Counted from the first letter of the stretch, positions 23,657 to 32,411 are shown. The stretch: 44,402 bases of DNA from Streptomyces sp. SolWspMP-5a-2 (GCF_900091845.1 NZ_FMCI01000235.1:1-44402); one strand, 5' to 3'. Numbers and translations: made by a program. Notes: generated from the letters alone by a model not told the origin.

Positions 23657-24121
23657 ATGGCCGCGGTGGACCTCACCACCCACCCCGGGCACCTGGCCCG
23701 GCGGCTCCAGCAGGCGCACTACCTGCTGTGGAACACGATGGTCTCGGAGGAGACCACCTCGCCGCAGTTCGCCGTCCTCAACGCCCTGGTCGCCGAACCC
23801 GGCCTCGACCAGCGGACCGTGGGGGAGCGGGTGGGGCTCGACCGGTCCACCGTCGCCGAGGTGATCAGCCGTCTCGACCGCCGCGGACTCCTCGGCAAGG
23901 TGCGCGACCCCGCGGACGGCCGCCGCTTCCTGCTGCGCCTCACGGACGACGGGCGGCGCGTCCACCGCAAGCTGGCCGTGCGCACCGCCCGGATGAACCA
24001 GGTCTTCCTGGCCCCGCTCTCCGCCGACGAACAGCAGACGTTCTTCGCCCTCATCCGCCGGGTCGCGGACGCGGCCGAGGGGCTCCGCAACCCCGCGGAG
24101 CCCCTCGCCGCACCGCGCTGA
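23657..24121 (+). CDS. pcaV: PcaV-like MarR-family repressor of the pca operon
   Basis: A 154-residue MarR regulator. Helices 9-45 are followed by the winged helix (DQRTVGERVGLDRSTVAEVISRL, then a wing with RDPADGRR). Position 15 is Arg (HLARRLQQAHYLLW); in the S. coelicolor PcaV protein Arg15 is reported as the key residue for protocatechuate binding, as I recall it. The family releases DNA when the aromatic ligand binds. ATG at 23657 has GGGAG six bases upstream; an in-frame ATG at 23531 would add 42 Pro/Arg-rich residues and lacks a ribosome site. It is divergent from pcaI. A 12-bp perfect hairpin is embedded in the last codons. Confidence 0.9.
   Translation: MAAVDLTTHPGHLARRLQQAHYLLWNTMVSEETTSPQFAVLNALVAEPGLDQRTVGERVGLDRSTVAEVISRLDRRGLLGKVRDPADGRRFLLRLTDDGRRVHRKLAVRTARMNQVFLAPLSADEQQTFFALIRRVADAAEGLRNPAEPLAAPR
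24077..24106. terminator. Hairpin embedded in the 3' end of the MarR gene
   Basis: Perfect 12-bp arms GAGGGGCTCCGC (24077-24088) and GCGGAGCCCCTC (24095-24106) with a six-base loop. The stop codon is 15 bases further and the convergent DUF3048 gene ends only six bases after it, so this in-gene stem is the only place for a terminator between the two genes. It is symmetrical and could work on both strands. Confidence 0.65.
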
Positions 24122-24127
24122 GCCCGG

Positions 24128-25132
24128 TCAGGACGCCCGCGCGAACACCACCCACACCTGGCCGTCGGCGAAGTTCACCGGCTGCCCGGCGGCCGTCGTG
24201 AAGTCCGTCCCGTCCGCCGCCCTCGGCCGCTTCCACTTCACCCCGTAGACGCGCCCGTCGCGCAGCACGTCCGCCGTCCCCGACCCCACGGTCTCGGTGT
24301 ATGGCGTGGTGTTGCCGAGGAAGTCGTGGAACCGCGACGACCGCATCTTCACGTACTGCACGACCACCGTGGCCGGGGTGACCCGCTGCCCGTCGCTGGT
24401 CACGGTCGGCGAACCGTCCGTCGACACCAGCCAGCGGCCGCGCTCCGCCGACCAGTCGAAGGTGAACGAGGCGGACGGGTAACGCACCGTCCGCGTGGTC
24501 TGCGGGGTGCCCCCGTCGGGCGCCGCGCCGAACCGGAAGCCGTTGGTCAGCGCGGCCGACGTGGGCGCCGTCGGCATCAGCCGGGCCGGACGCAGGTAGA
24601 GGTTGTGCGGGGCCGACTTGTCGGAGTTGCGGAAGAAGGCGCCCTCCACGTTGCCGGGCTGCTCGGGCCGCAGCCGCGCCTGGCCGATCAGCGGCAGCAG
24701 CTTGTGCTGCGCGCCCGAGAAGGCGAGCGTCGGCCGGTCGTACTGGCGCAGCAGCTCCAGATCCGACTCGCGGGCGCTGCGCACCGGTCCGACGACCTTC
24801 GGCAGCTTGGTCGCGAAGACCGCCATCAGACGGCTCAGACCGCCCTCGACCTGCTCGGCGTAGACGACGTCGGCGGCGCGCAGGCCGGTCTGCGGGCGGG
24901 CCGCCCGCACGTTGTCGATCTTCACGGCGAGCGGCGCGGGCGCGGTGGCGGGCCGCTGCGGGGTCGGCGTGTTCGGCGACGGGAGCGCCGGTGTGCCGAC
25001 CGGGCGGCCCCGGCCGTCGTCCACCGGGGTGCGCGGACCGCCCGCGCACCCCGCCGCCAGCGTGACCGTCACCGTCGCGGCCAGCAGCGCCGCCGTCGTC
25101 GTCGCGTGCCGTCCGCGCGCCCTGTGTCCCAT
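24128..25132 (-). CDS. DUF3048 lipoprotein (YerB-like)
   Basis: A 334-residue predicted lipoprotein. A short signal peptide ends in the lipobox LAAGC (Cys29), followed by a Pro/Thr-rich linker. The body (about 68-334) matches the DUF3048 family: VKIDNVRAARPQTGLRAADVVYAEQVEGG is its hallmark start (here split), then PVRSARESDLELL, SGAQHKLL, and a C-terminal part with YVKMRSSRFHDFLG and VWVVFARAS. The biochemical role of the family is not established. I chose ATG at 25132; an in-frame ATG at 25177 would add 15 residues with no ribosome site. 269 bp downstream of the ligase gene, in the same direction; that spacer shows no gene. Confidence 0.87.
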   Translation of the reverse strand: MGHRARGRHATTTAALLAATVTVTLAAGCAGGPRTPVDDGRGRPVGTPALPSPNTPTPQRPATAPAPLAVKIDNVRAARPQTGLRAADVVYAEQVEGGLSRLMAVFATKLPKVVGPVRSARESDLELLRQYDRPTLAFSGAQHKLLPLIGQARLRPEQPGNVEGAFFRNSDKSAPHNLYLRPARLMPTAPTSAALTNGFRFGAAPDGGTPQTTRTVRYPSASFTFDWSAERGRWLVSTDGSPTVTSDGQRVTPATVVVQYVKMRSSRFHDFLGNTTPYTETVGSGTADVLRDGRVYGVKWKRPRAADGTDFTTAAGQPVNFADGQVWVVFARAS

Positions 25133-25401
25133 GCCCACCGTTGCCACCCAGTCCGTGTCGTTCGATTGTGCGCTCATCAGTTCATCGGTGGCCCTACCCC
25201 CGCCGTCCCCGGAGGGCGCGGCGGAGACGACCGAACGGGTGGACGAGTCCCCCGGACGGCGCAGGAGCACACCGCCGCACGGACGACGCCCCTCCCGTCG
25301 CCCGCGGGCGACGGCGGCAGCGCGGACGGCGGAGCGGCCAGGTGACGGGGTGCGGCGGGGCGGGGGAGAGGCGGGTGGGGCGCCTCAGCGCGGCGGGCGG
25401 G

Positions 25402-26472
25402 TCACTCCGCCGTGCCCAGGATCTCCGCGAGGTCGTAGCGGACCGGCTCCTCCAGCTGCGCGTAGGTGCAGCTCTCCGGGGTGCGGTCCGGGCGCCAGCG
25501 GCGGAAGCGGGTGGTGTGCCGGAACCGCGCGCCGTTCTCCAGGTGGTCGTACGCCACCTCGGCCACCCGCTCCGGCCTGAGCGGCACCCAGGACAGGTCC
25601 TTCTTGCCCGACCAGCGGCTGGGGGCGCCGGGCAGCCGGGCCGACTCGTGCGCCGCCTCCTCGGACCAGGCCGCCCACGGATGCCCGCCGACGTCGTCCA
25701 TCCGCAGCGGTTCGAGCTCCGCCACCAGTTCCGCGCGCCGGGCCATGGTGAACGCGGCCGACACGCCCACGTGCTGGAGGACGCCCCGGTCGTCGTGCAG
25801 TCCGAGCAGCAGCGAGCCGACCACCGGTCCGCTCTTGTGCGGCCGGTACCCCGCCACCACGACGTCCGCGGTGCGCTCGTGCTTGATCTTGTACATGGCC
25901 CGCTGGTCCTGGCGGTAGGGCAGGGTGAGCGGCTTGGCGACGACGCCGTCGAGCCCGGCGCCCTCGTACCGCTCGAACCACTCGTGCGCGACGTCGACGT
26001 CGGTGGTCGCCGGGGCCAGGTGCACCGGCGCCGTGACCCCCGCCAGCGCCCTTTCCAGCAGCGCCCGCCGGTCGGCCAGCTCCACGTCAAGGACCGACTC
26101 GTCGGCCAGGGCCAGCAGGTCGAAGGCGACGAACGACGACGGGTTGCGCTCGGCCAGCGTCCGCACCCGGGACTCCGCCGGGTGGATCCGCTCGGTCAGC
26201 GCGTCGAAGTCGAGCCGCCCCTCCCGGGCGATCACGATCTCCCCGTCCACCACGCAGCGCTCCGGCAACCGCTCCCGCAGGGCCGCCACCAGCTCCGGGA
26301 AGTACCTGGTCAGGGGCTTGCCGGTGCGGCTGCCCAGGACGACGTCGGCGCCGTCGCGGAACACGATCGCCCGGAACCCGTCCCACTTCGCCTCGTACTG
26401 CATGCCCGGCGGGATGCGCGCGACCGACTTGGCGAGCATCGGCTTCACGGGCGGCATCACCGGGAGATCCAT
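25402..26472 (-). CDS. ligD: ATP-dependent DNA ligase, LigD ligase domain type
   Basis: A 356-residue stand-alone ATP-dependent DNA ligase. The adenylation motif I is YEAKWDGFRA with nucleophile Lys29; motif III VAFDLLAL, motif IV GLDGVVAK and motif V YKIKHERTADVVVAGYR follow in order, then an OB-fold (about 225-350). It corresponds to the ligase module of LigD, used in non-homologous end joining, and is encoded apart from the polymerase module. ATG at 26472 is preceded by TAGAGT with a six-base gap and no ribosome site, so the mRNA is probably leaderless. It is divergent from the polymerase gene, 115 bp away. From memory the S. coelicolor relative is SCO6707. Confidence 0.92.
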   Translation of the reverse strand: MDLPVMPPVKPMLAKSVARIPPGMQYEAKWDGFRAIVFRDGADVVLGSRTGKPLTRYFPELVAALRERLPERCVVDGEIVIAREGRLDFDALTERIHPAESRVRTLAERNPSSFVAFDLLALADESVLDVELADRRALLERALAGVTAPVHLAPATTDVDVAHEWFERYEGAGLDGVVAKPLTLPYRQDQRAMYKIKHERTADVVVAGYRPHKSGPVVGSLLLGLHDDRGVLQHVGVSAAFTMARRAELVAELEPLRMDDVGGHPWAAWSEEAAHESARLPGAPSRWSGKKDLSWVPLRPERVAEVAYDHLENGARFRHTTRFRRWRPDRTPESCTYAQLEEPVRYDLAEILGTAE

Positions 26473-26478
26473 ACACCG

Positions 26479-26484
26479 ACTCTA
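26479..26484 (-). promoter_or_regulatory. -10 box of a predicted leaderless promoter (ligase)
   Basis: TAGAGT on the minus strand, then six bases (CGGTGT) and the ATG at 26472. No Shine-Dalgarno sequence is present. Confidence 0.6.
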
Positions 26485-26575
26485 GGAGCGGCCGGGGACG
26501 GCTGCCTGTCGAGCACCGGTGGGGGCGGGGCGCGGGGCTGGCGCTGCCGCACATGCGCGTCACCGCCGCCGGTCC

Positions 26576-26581
26576 TACCGT
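26576..26581 (+). promoter_or_regulatory. -10 box of a predicted leaderless promoter (polymerase)
   Basis: TACCGT, then six bases (GGCCGC) and the ATG at 26588. It mirrors the arrangement at the divergent ligase gene, so both NHEJ genes appear to have the same kind of promoter. Confidence 0.6.
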
Positions 26582-26587
26582 GGCCGC

Positions 26588-27604
26588 ATGGGCGAAGCGG
26601 TGGAACTCGAAGCGGGCGGGCGCACCGTCCGGCTGTCCAGTCCCGGCAAGGTCTTCTTCCCCGAGCGCGGATTCACCAAGCTGGACCTCGCCCGGTACTA
26701 CATCGCCGTCGGCCCCGGCATCCTGCGCGCCCTGCGCGACCGCCCCACCACCCTGGAGCGGTATCCCGAGGGGGTGACCGGCGAGAACTTCTTCCAGAAG
26801 CGGGCGCCGAAGAACATGCCCGACTGGATCCCCACCGCCCACATCACCTTCCCCAGCGGGCGCAGCGCCGACGAGATGTGCCCCACCGAGGAGGCGGCCG
26901 TGCTGTGGGCCGCCCAGTTCGGCACCCTCACCTTCCACCCCTGGCCGGTCCGGCGCGCGGACGTCGACCGCCCCGACGAACTGCGCATCGACCTCGACCC
27001 GCAGCCCGGCACCGACTACGACGACGCCGTCCGCGCCGCACACGAACTCCGTTCCGTCCTCGACGAGTTCGGCGGACTGCGCGGCTGGCCCAAGACGTCG
27101 GGCGGCCGGGGCCTGCACGTCTTCGTGCCGATCGAGCCGAACTGGACCTTCACCCAGGTGCGCCGCGCGGCCATCGCCGTGGCCCGGGAGCTGGAGCGCC
27201 GGATGCCGGACCGGGTGACGACCAAGTGGTGGAAGGAGGAGCGCGGCGAGCGCATCTTCGTCGACTACAACCAGACCGCGCGGGACCGCACCATCGCCTC
27301 CGCCTACTCGGTGCGGCCGCGTCCGCACGCGCCGGTCTCGGCACCGCTGCGCTGGGCGGAGGTCGGGGACGCCCACCCGCGCGACTTCGACCTCGCGACG
27401 ATGCCGCCGCGCTTCGCCGAACTCGGCGACGTGCACGCCGACATGGACGACCACGCCTTCTCGCTCGAAGCGCTGCTCGACCTCGCCCGCCGCGACGAGC
27501 ACGACCACGGACTGGGCGACCTGCCGTACCCGCCCGAGTACCCCAAGATGCCGGGGGAGCCCAAGCGGGTACAGCCGAGCCGGGCCAGGAAGGACGAGGC
27601 GTAG
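26588..27604 (+). CDS. ligD: LigD-type polymerase/primase
   Basis: A 338-residue stand-alone polymerase of the archaeo-eukaryotic primase superfamily. The catalytic acidic pair is RIDLDPQPG (Asp135, Asp137), the nucleotide site is TSGGRGLHVFVP (about 170-181), and the third acidic residue is in RIFVDYNQTARD. Further family marks are PGKVFFPE and NFFQKRAPKNMPDWI. In NHEJ this module fills and extends ends, preferring ribonucleotides. It starts with a leaderless-type ATG and is divergent from the ligase. No ku gene is in the window. A long stem-loop starts at its stop codon. Confidence 0.93.
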   Translation: MGEAVELEAGGRTVRLSSPGKVFFPERGFTKLDLARYYIAVGPGILRALRDRPTTLERYPEGVTGENFFQKRAPKNMPDWIPTAHITFPSGRSADEMCPTEEAAVLWAAQFGTLTFHPWPVRRADVDRPDELRIDLDPQPGTDYDDAVRAAHELRSVLDEFGGLRGWPKTSGGRGLHVFVPIEPNWTFTQVRRAAIAVARELERRMPDRVTTKWWKEERGERIFVDYNQTARDRTIASAYSVRPRPHAPVSAPLRWAEVGDAHPRDFDLATMPPRFAELGDVHADMDDHAFSLEALLDLARRDEHDHGLGDLPYPPEYPKMPGEPKRVQPSRARKDEA

Positions 27605-27664
27605 GGCCCGCCCGACGACTCCCGCCGCTGCCCGCGGGGCGGCGGAGCGTCGTCGGACGGGCCC
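27604..27664 (+). terminator. Long stem-loop terminator after the polymerase gene
   Basis: GGGCCCGCCCGACGAC (27604-27619) pairs with GTCGTCGGACGGGCCC (27649-27664) with one mismatch in 16, and the inner part can pair further (CCGCC/GGCGG). It begins at the stop codon. A second small stem, CGGGGCA/TGCCCCG, lies at 27672-27687. The convergent gene ends at 27695, so both sides can be served. Confidence 0.7.
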
Positions 27665-27694
27665 TCGGCCCCGGGGCAACTGCCCCGCGGTGTC

Positions 27695-29890
27695 CTACAG
27701 TTCCTTGACGCGGACGTCCCGGAACGACACCACGTCCGAGGTGCTGTGCACCTGGAGCCCGAGGTAGCCGGAGGCGAACCGGCGGCCGTCGGTGCCCGGG
27801 TCGTCATCGCGCGGCGGACTGAACTCCTGGCCGCCGGTGTTGTCGAACTCGTTGATCAGCACACCGTTGCGGAACACCTCGTAGTGCTGGTCGACCACCC
27901 GGATCTCGTAGTCGTTCCAGGTCCCCTTCTGGGTGACACCGGCCCCGGCGAGCCCCACCCGGTCGAACCCGTAGATCGAACCGGTCTTGTACAGGTCGCC
28001 GTCGGGCCGGTCGAACACCTGCACCTCGTGCCCGTACTTGATGGCGGCCCACTCGGGCCGGGACTCCTCGGGATGCCCGTGGGGGTACGGGAACCGCACG
28101 AACACACCGGAGTTGGCGTTGCCGGTGCCCGGGGCGTCGTCGCGCCACTGGAGGCGCAGCGAGAAGTCCCCGTACTTGCGCTCCGGGAACCACAGCATGC
28201 CCAGGCCGTCCCTGGTGGTGCCGCTGGTCATCGACCCGTCGCCGTTCGGCGCGAACGAGCCGCCGCCCACCTGCTGCCACCGGGCGAAGGAGGCCGCGCT
28301 GCCGTCGAAGAGGGTGCGGTAGCCGTCGTTCTGGCCCGGCGTACCGATGCCGGACTCCCGGGCCGCCTGCCGGACGGCGGTCACCTCGCGACGGTCGACC
28401 ACCCCCTCCTTGAGCAGCGCGTCGAGGACCGTCCGCACGTGCTTGAGGAACAGCGCGTGCGACGTCCACTCCTTCTCGTCCTCGATCAACTCGTTGATCC
28501 GGCACCGGTTGTCGGTCACCCGGTTGGGCACACCGGAGTCGACCGTGCCGACGATCACCGTCAACCGTTCGTCGAACTCCGGGCAGTTGGGCGCGGGCAC
28601 GCCGCCACCCGCCACCACCGTGAAGCTCACGGTGCGCGCGGTGGAGGTGTTGCCCGCCTTGTCGGTCGCCCGGTAGGCGACGGTGTGCGGGCCGACCCGG
28701 TCGACGACGACGGGAGCGCCGTAGGCCAGATAGGGGCCGCCGTCGAGCGAGTACGCGATGCCCGCGACCCCCGAGCCGCCCTCGTCGGTGGCGCTCACGG
28801 TGACCTTGGCGCCGCCGACGTACGCGCCGTCGGAGTTGCGGGTGCCGGTCACCGTCACGCCCGTCACCGGCGGGGTGGTGTCCTGCGCGGGCGGCGCGAC
28901 GACGGTGAAGGTCACGCTCTTCTCCGCCGCGACGTTGCCCGCCTTGTCGGTGGCCCGGTAGCGCACGGTGTGGGTGCCGACCTGATGCACCATCACCGGC
29001 GCGCCGTACGGCTGCCAGGCACCGGAACCGAGCGCGTACTCCACGGAGTTGACCCCGGAACCGGTGTCGGAGGCCGACACGGTGACCGTCGCCATGTCCA
29101 GGTACGCGCCGTCCGCGTCCCGCTCCCCGCTCACCGTCGCCGAGGTCTCCGGCGGCGTGGTGTCGTCGGACGGCGGCGCGACGACGGTGAAGGCGACGCT
29201 CTTCTCCGCGGAGACGTTGCCCGCCTTGTCGGTGGCCCGGTAGCGGACCGTGTGGTCCCCGACCCGGTCGACCGGGACGGGCGTGGTGTACGGCTGCCAG
29301 GCGTCGTCGCCCAGCGCGTACTCGACGCGGTCGACGCCGGAGCCGCCCGGGTCGCTCGCGGTGATCTCCACGCTCGCCGAACCGACGTACTGGCCCTGCG
29401 CGTTCTGGACGCCCTTCACCTCGGCGGAGGTCTCCGGCGCGGTGGTGTCCTCGCCGCCCGGTTCGGTCACCGTCAGGACGCCCTGCATCTGCCCGTGGCC
29501 GGGGATCGTGCAGTGGTAGAAGTACCGGCCCGGGGTCAGGGTGACCTCGGCGGTGTGCCGGCCGCCCTGGTCGTCGAACGGGTTGGCCAGGATGTTCAGC
29601 TGGACGTCACCGTTGTACTCCGGGTCCGTCGTCGCGAACGTCAGCGTGTGCGGCATGCCGCTGGTGTTGCCGGTCGCCGCGCTGTTCTCGAAGACGATCG
29701 TGGCCTGGCCCGCGACCGCCGTCGCCGGTGCCGACCCGTAGGCGGTGATGTCGTCGCCCGCCGTCCAGGTCAGCACCTGGGCGGCGGCCGGCTGCGCGCG
29801 GTCGGTGGTCCGCGCGCCCGCCGCGGACGGCAGACCGAGCACCAGCAACAGCCCGGCCAGCAGCGCCGTCAGGGCTCTGTGTCTCCTCAT
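27695..29890 (-). CDS. Secreted cupredoxin - Ig-like repeats - DUF1080 protein
   Basis: A 731-residue secreted protein. A Sec signal covers about residues 1-27. Residues 38-143 form a plastocyanin/azurin-like copper domain with ligands His81, Cys127, His132 and Met135 (PHTLTF and YHCTIPGHGQM). Three similar Ig-like/OmpL47-type repeats of about 95 residues follow (about 148-435), each with VEYALG or IAYSLDGG and the constant RYRATDKAGN. A helical linker leads to a C-terminal DUF1080 (3-keto-disaccharide hydrolase-like) beta-sandwich (about 545-731; LFDGSAASFARWQ, NSGVFVRFP, GYLGLQVHS). ATG at 29890 overlaps the ThuA-GSDH stop (TGATG). It probably binds or hydrolyses carbohydrate and passes electrons through copper; that is inference. 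Confidence 0.88.
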   Translation of the reverse strand: MRRHRALTALLAGLLLVLGLPSAAGARTTDRAQPAAAQVLTWTAGDDITAYGSAPATAVAGQATIVFENSAATGNTSGMPHTLTFATTDPEYNGDVQLNILANPFDDQGGRHTAEVTLTPGRYFYHCTIPGHGQMQGVLTVTEPGGEDTTAPETSAEVKGVQNAQGQYVGSASVEITASDPGGSGVDRVEYALGDDAWQPYTTPVPVDRVGDHTVRYRATDKAGNVSAEKSVAFTVVAPPSDDTTPPETSATVSGERDADGAYLDMATVTVSASDTGSGVNSVEYALGSGAWQPYGAPVMVHQVGTHTVRYRATDKAGNVAAEKSVTFTVVAPPAQDTTPPVTGVTVTGTRNSDGAYVGGAKVTVSATDEGGSGVAGIAYSLDGGPYLAYGAPVVVDRVGPHTVAYRATDKAGNTSTARTVSFTVVAGGGVPAPNCPEFDERLTVIVGTVDSGVPNRVTDNRCRINELIEDEKEWTSHALFLKHVRTVLDALLKEGVVDRREVTAVRQAARESGIGTPGQNDGYRTLFDGSAASFARWQQVGGGSFAPNGDGSMTSGTTRDGLGMLWFPERKYGDFSLRLQWRDDAPGTGNANSGVFVRFPYPHGHPEESRPEWAAIKYGHEVQVFDRPDGDLYKTGSIYGFDRVGLAGAGVTQKGTWNDYEIRVVDQHYEVFRNGVLINEFDNTGGQEFSPPRDDDPGTDGRRFASGYLGLQVHSTSDVVSFRDVRVKEL

Positions 29891-32379
29891 CACTGTCCTC
29901 CCCTCGCCAACTGGGCGGCGGACGGCGTCGGTTCGCCGCCCCGGTAGGTGACGCGCCACAGCGCCGACTTGGCGTCCGAGGTGAAGAAGCCGCGCCCGTA
30001 GTCGAGGACGTACAGGGAACCGTCGGGACCGAACTTCCAGTCCATGAGGTTCTTGATGCCGTCGTTGCCGACCGGCACGATCTTCTTCAGCGACTCCGCG
30101 TGGATCGGGAGCCCGCCGTCGCCCTGCGTCTTCGGATCGGTGATCACCGCGTTGCGCGGCTGGTCGGCGTCGTAGAAGTCGCCGACGAACCACTTGCCGT
30201 CCCAGTACGCGGGCCACTTGGACGCGCTGGTGGACGCCGGGTCGTACCGGTAGACCGGCCCGTTCATCGCGGCCTGCCCGCCGCCCTTGAGCCACGGCAG
30301 CAGATAGGTGGCCTCCTCCTGCTTGTAGGAGGGCACGCCCTTCGCGTCGCGCGGGTAGTCGGGCGCGCCGCCCTGGGGCGAGTACCAGATGTTGTTGCCC
30401 GTCACCGGCGGCAGGTTCATCAGACCGTCGTTGTTGGGCGACTCGTTCTTCGGGTGGTCGCAGTCGTACCAGCCGAGCGGCTTCGACGGGTCGGGCAGAT
30501 TGCGGTCCCGGTAGGGCTGCTTGTTGCCCATGCAGTACGGCCAACCCCGGTTGCCCGCTTTGGTGATGACGGCGAACGTGTCGTACTTGGCCGGACCCCA
30601 GGTCGTGGACGGCGCTCCCGCGTCCGGTCCGACCCAGCCCGCGTAGAGGACGTCCGTGGTGCGGTCCACGAAGATGCGCGAGGGGTTGCGCACGCCCATC
30701 ACGTAGATCTCGCCGCGGGTCTTGCCGCCGCCCTCGTCGGTCTCCCGGCCCGTGAACAGGTTCCCGGCCGGAAGGGTGTACGTGCCGTCGGGCTCCGGAT
30801 GGACGCGCAGGATCTTCCCGTTGAGGTTGTTTGTGTTGCCCGCGGTGCGCCGCGCGTCGGCGAACGAGACGCCCTTGTAGTTCGGCGCCGGGTTGTTGCC
30901 CGAGTAACCGTCGCTGAACCCGCTGGAGTTGTTGTCACCGGTCGCGATGTACAGGTTGCCCTTCGAGTCCCAGGCCATCCCGCCGCCCGCGTGGCAGCAA
31001 CTGTGCACCTGCACAGGCCACTTCAGCACGACCTTCTCGCTGCCCAGGTCCAGCTTGCCGGTGGCCCGGTCCAGCGTGAAGCGGGAGACGCGCCGTTCGG
31101 CGATCCTCCGGTCCCGGTCGAGACCCGCGTGCGGGGTGTAGTGCAGGTACACCCAGCCGTTCTCCTCGAAGCGCGGGTCGAGCTCGATGCCGAGCAGCCC
31201 CTCCTCGACCTTGACCAGCTCGTCGCCGCCGCCCTTGTTGCCGAAGACGCTCAACTCGCCCGCGAGGGTGACCTTCCCGGTCTTCGGGTCGTAGACGTGG
31301 ACCTGGCCCTTGCCCTTGCCGACGTCCGGGTCGTTCCAGTCGGTGACCACCGGCTGCGAGGAGTCGGCGCCGCCCCGGCCGATGTAGAGGACCCGCCCGT
31401 CGGGCGCGGTGACCAGGCCGTGCGGTTCCCCGATCTGGTCGTTGCGGCCGGGCTGGTTGGGCTCGGTCAGCCGCCGCGCCGTGTAGTTGCCGGTGATGGT
31501 GGCCTTGCAGTCGGCCCGCACCAGCCGGGTGGTCCACAGCAGCGCGCCGCGCAGATGGGCCCGGAAGTCGGTCTCGTCGTACGACGACACCGTGCCGCCC
31601 ATCCCGGTGTAGAAGGAGCGCCCGCCGTCGTAGTCGCGGCACCAGCTCACCGGGTGGTCGGCGCCGTTGGCGCTCGCTCCCGGGCTGTACGTCGACTCCC
31701 GCACCCGGGCCACCGTGTGCACGTCGCCCGACGGGTTCTTGACCCAGTTCGGCCACACGTCGGAGCGCTTCCACTGCACCGGCAGGTCCTTGGTCGCCGG
31801 ATGCAGCCGGTCGCCCACCTCGACGACCGCGCGCTGCGTCGCCGTCGGGCTCGACCCGGTGGGCCGGGCGCCGATCAGACCGGTGAACCAGTCCGAGTAC
31901 GGCTCCGCGCGCGCCGCGTCGTGGACGCCGAGGAACCCGCCGCCCGCCTCCATGTACGCCTCGAGACCGGCCTCCTGCTCCGGGTCCAGGACGTCCCCGC
32001 CGCCGGTCAGGAACACGATCGCGTTGAAGCGTCCGAGCCGCGTCGCGTCCGTGAAGACGGCCGCGTCGCCGGTGGCGACCACGTCGAACCGCTGCTCGGC
32101 GGGCCCGCTCAGACCGATCCGCTCGATGGCCTCGATCCCGGCGTTCACCACCGGGGACTCCTCGCCGGCCGCGGCGGAGCCGTAGAAGATCAGCACCCGT
32201 ACGTTCGCGCCGCCCGGCGGCGACTTGATGGACATCGTTGTCGACGACGGCAGCGGCGCGGGACGCGCGCTCGCGGCCGGACCCGACAGCAGCCCCGCGG
32301 CCACGACCCCGGCCGTCACGGTGGCCGCCCAGATCCGTCGTCGCCCGGCTCTCCTCGTTCTCAACCCTCGTAAGTGCAT
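29890..32379 (-). CDS. Secreted ThuA-like - PQQ-type sorbosone dehydrogenase fusion
   Basis: An 829-residue secreted protein. An Arg-rich Sec-type (possibly Tat) signal spans about 1-37. Residues about 58-285 form a ThuA-like domain of the class I glutamine amidotransferase-like fold (VRVLIFYGSA, NAIVFLTGGGDVL, GGGFLGVHDA, SWCRDYDGGRSFYTGMGG). Residues about 300-820 form a six-bladed propeller like soluble glucose/sorbosone dehydrogenases (GEPHGLVTAPDGRVLYIGR, GLLGIELDPRFEENGWVYL, HAGGGMAWDSKGNLYIATGD, VLDYGRG). Enzymes of this fold oxidise sugars with PQQ. GGGAGGTG precedes ATG at 32379, and a good promoter lies upstream. It is coupled to the cupredoxin gene, so a sugar-oxidising, copper-linked extracellular pair is likely. 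Confidence 0.9.
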   Translation of the reverse strand: MHLRGLRTRRAGRRRIWAATVTAGVVAAGLLSGPAASARPAPLPSSTTMSIKSPPGGANVRVLIFYGSAAAGEESPVVNAGIEAIERIGLSGPAEQRFDVVATGDAAVFTDATRLGRFNAIVFLTGGGDVLDPEQEAGLEAYMEAGGGFLGVHDAARAEPYSDWFTGLIGARPTGSSPTATQRAVVEVGDRLHPATKDLPVQWKRSDVWPNWVKNPSGDVHTVARVRESTYSPGASANGADHPVSWCRDYDGGRSFYTGMGGTVSSYDETDFRAHLRGALLWTTRLVRADCKATITGNYTARRLTEPNQPGRNDQIGEPHGLVTAPDGRVLYIGRGGADSSQPVVTDWNDPDVGKGKGQVHVYDPKTGKVTLAGELSVFGNKGGGDELVKVEEGLLGIELDPRFEENGWVYLHYTPHAGLDRDRRIAERRVSRFTLDRATGKLDLGSEKVVLKWPVQVHSCCHAGGGMAWDSKGNLYIATGDNNSSGFSDGYSGNNPAPNYKGVSFADARRTAGNTNNLNGKILRVHPEPDGTYTLPAGNLFTGRETDEGGGKTRGEIYVMGVRNPSRIFVDRTTDVLYAGWVGPDAGAPSTTWGPAKYDTFAVITKAGNRGWPYCMGNKQPYRDRNLPDPSKPLGWYDCDHPKNESPNNDGLMNLPPVTGNNIWYSPQGGAPDYPRDAKGVPSYKQEEATYLLPWLKGGGQAAMNGPVYRYDPASTSASKWPAYWDGKWFVGDFYDADQPRNAVITDPKTQGDGGLPIHAESLKKIVPVGNDGIKNLMDWKFGPDGSLYVLDYGRGFFTSDAKSALWRVTYRGGEPTPSAAQLARGGQ

Positions 32380-32411
32380 GGGCACCTCCCCGGTCACAGC
32401 GAACGCCAAGG

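Noticed and set aside
30100..32373. 757-residue plus-strand frame antisense to the ThuA-dehydrogenase gene
   Set aside because: No domains; reverse image of a well-supported gene.
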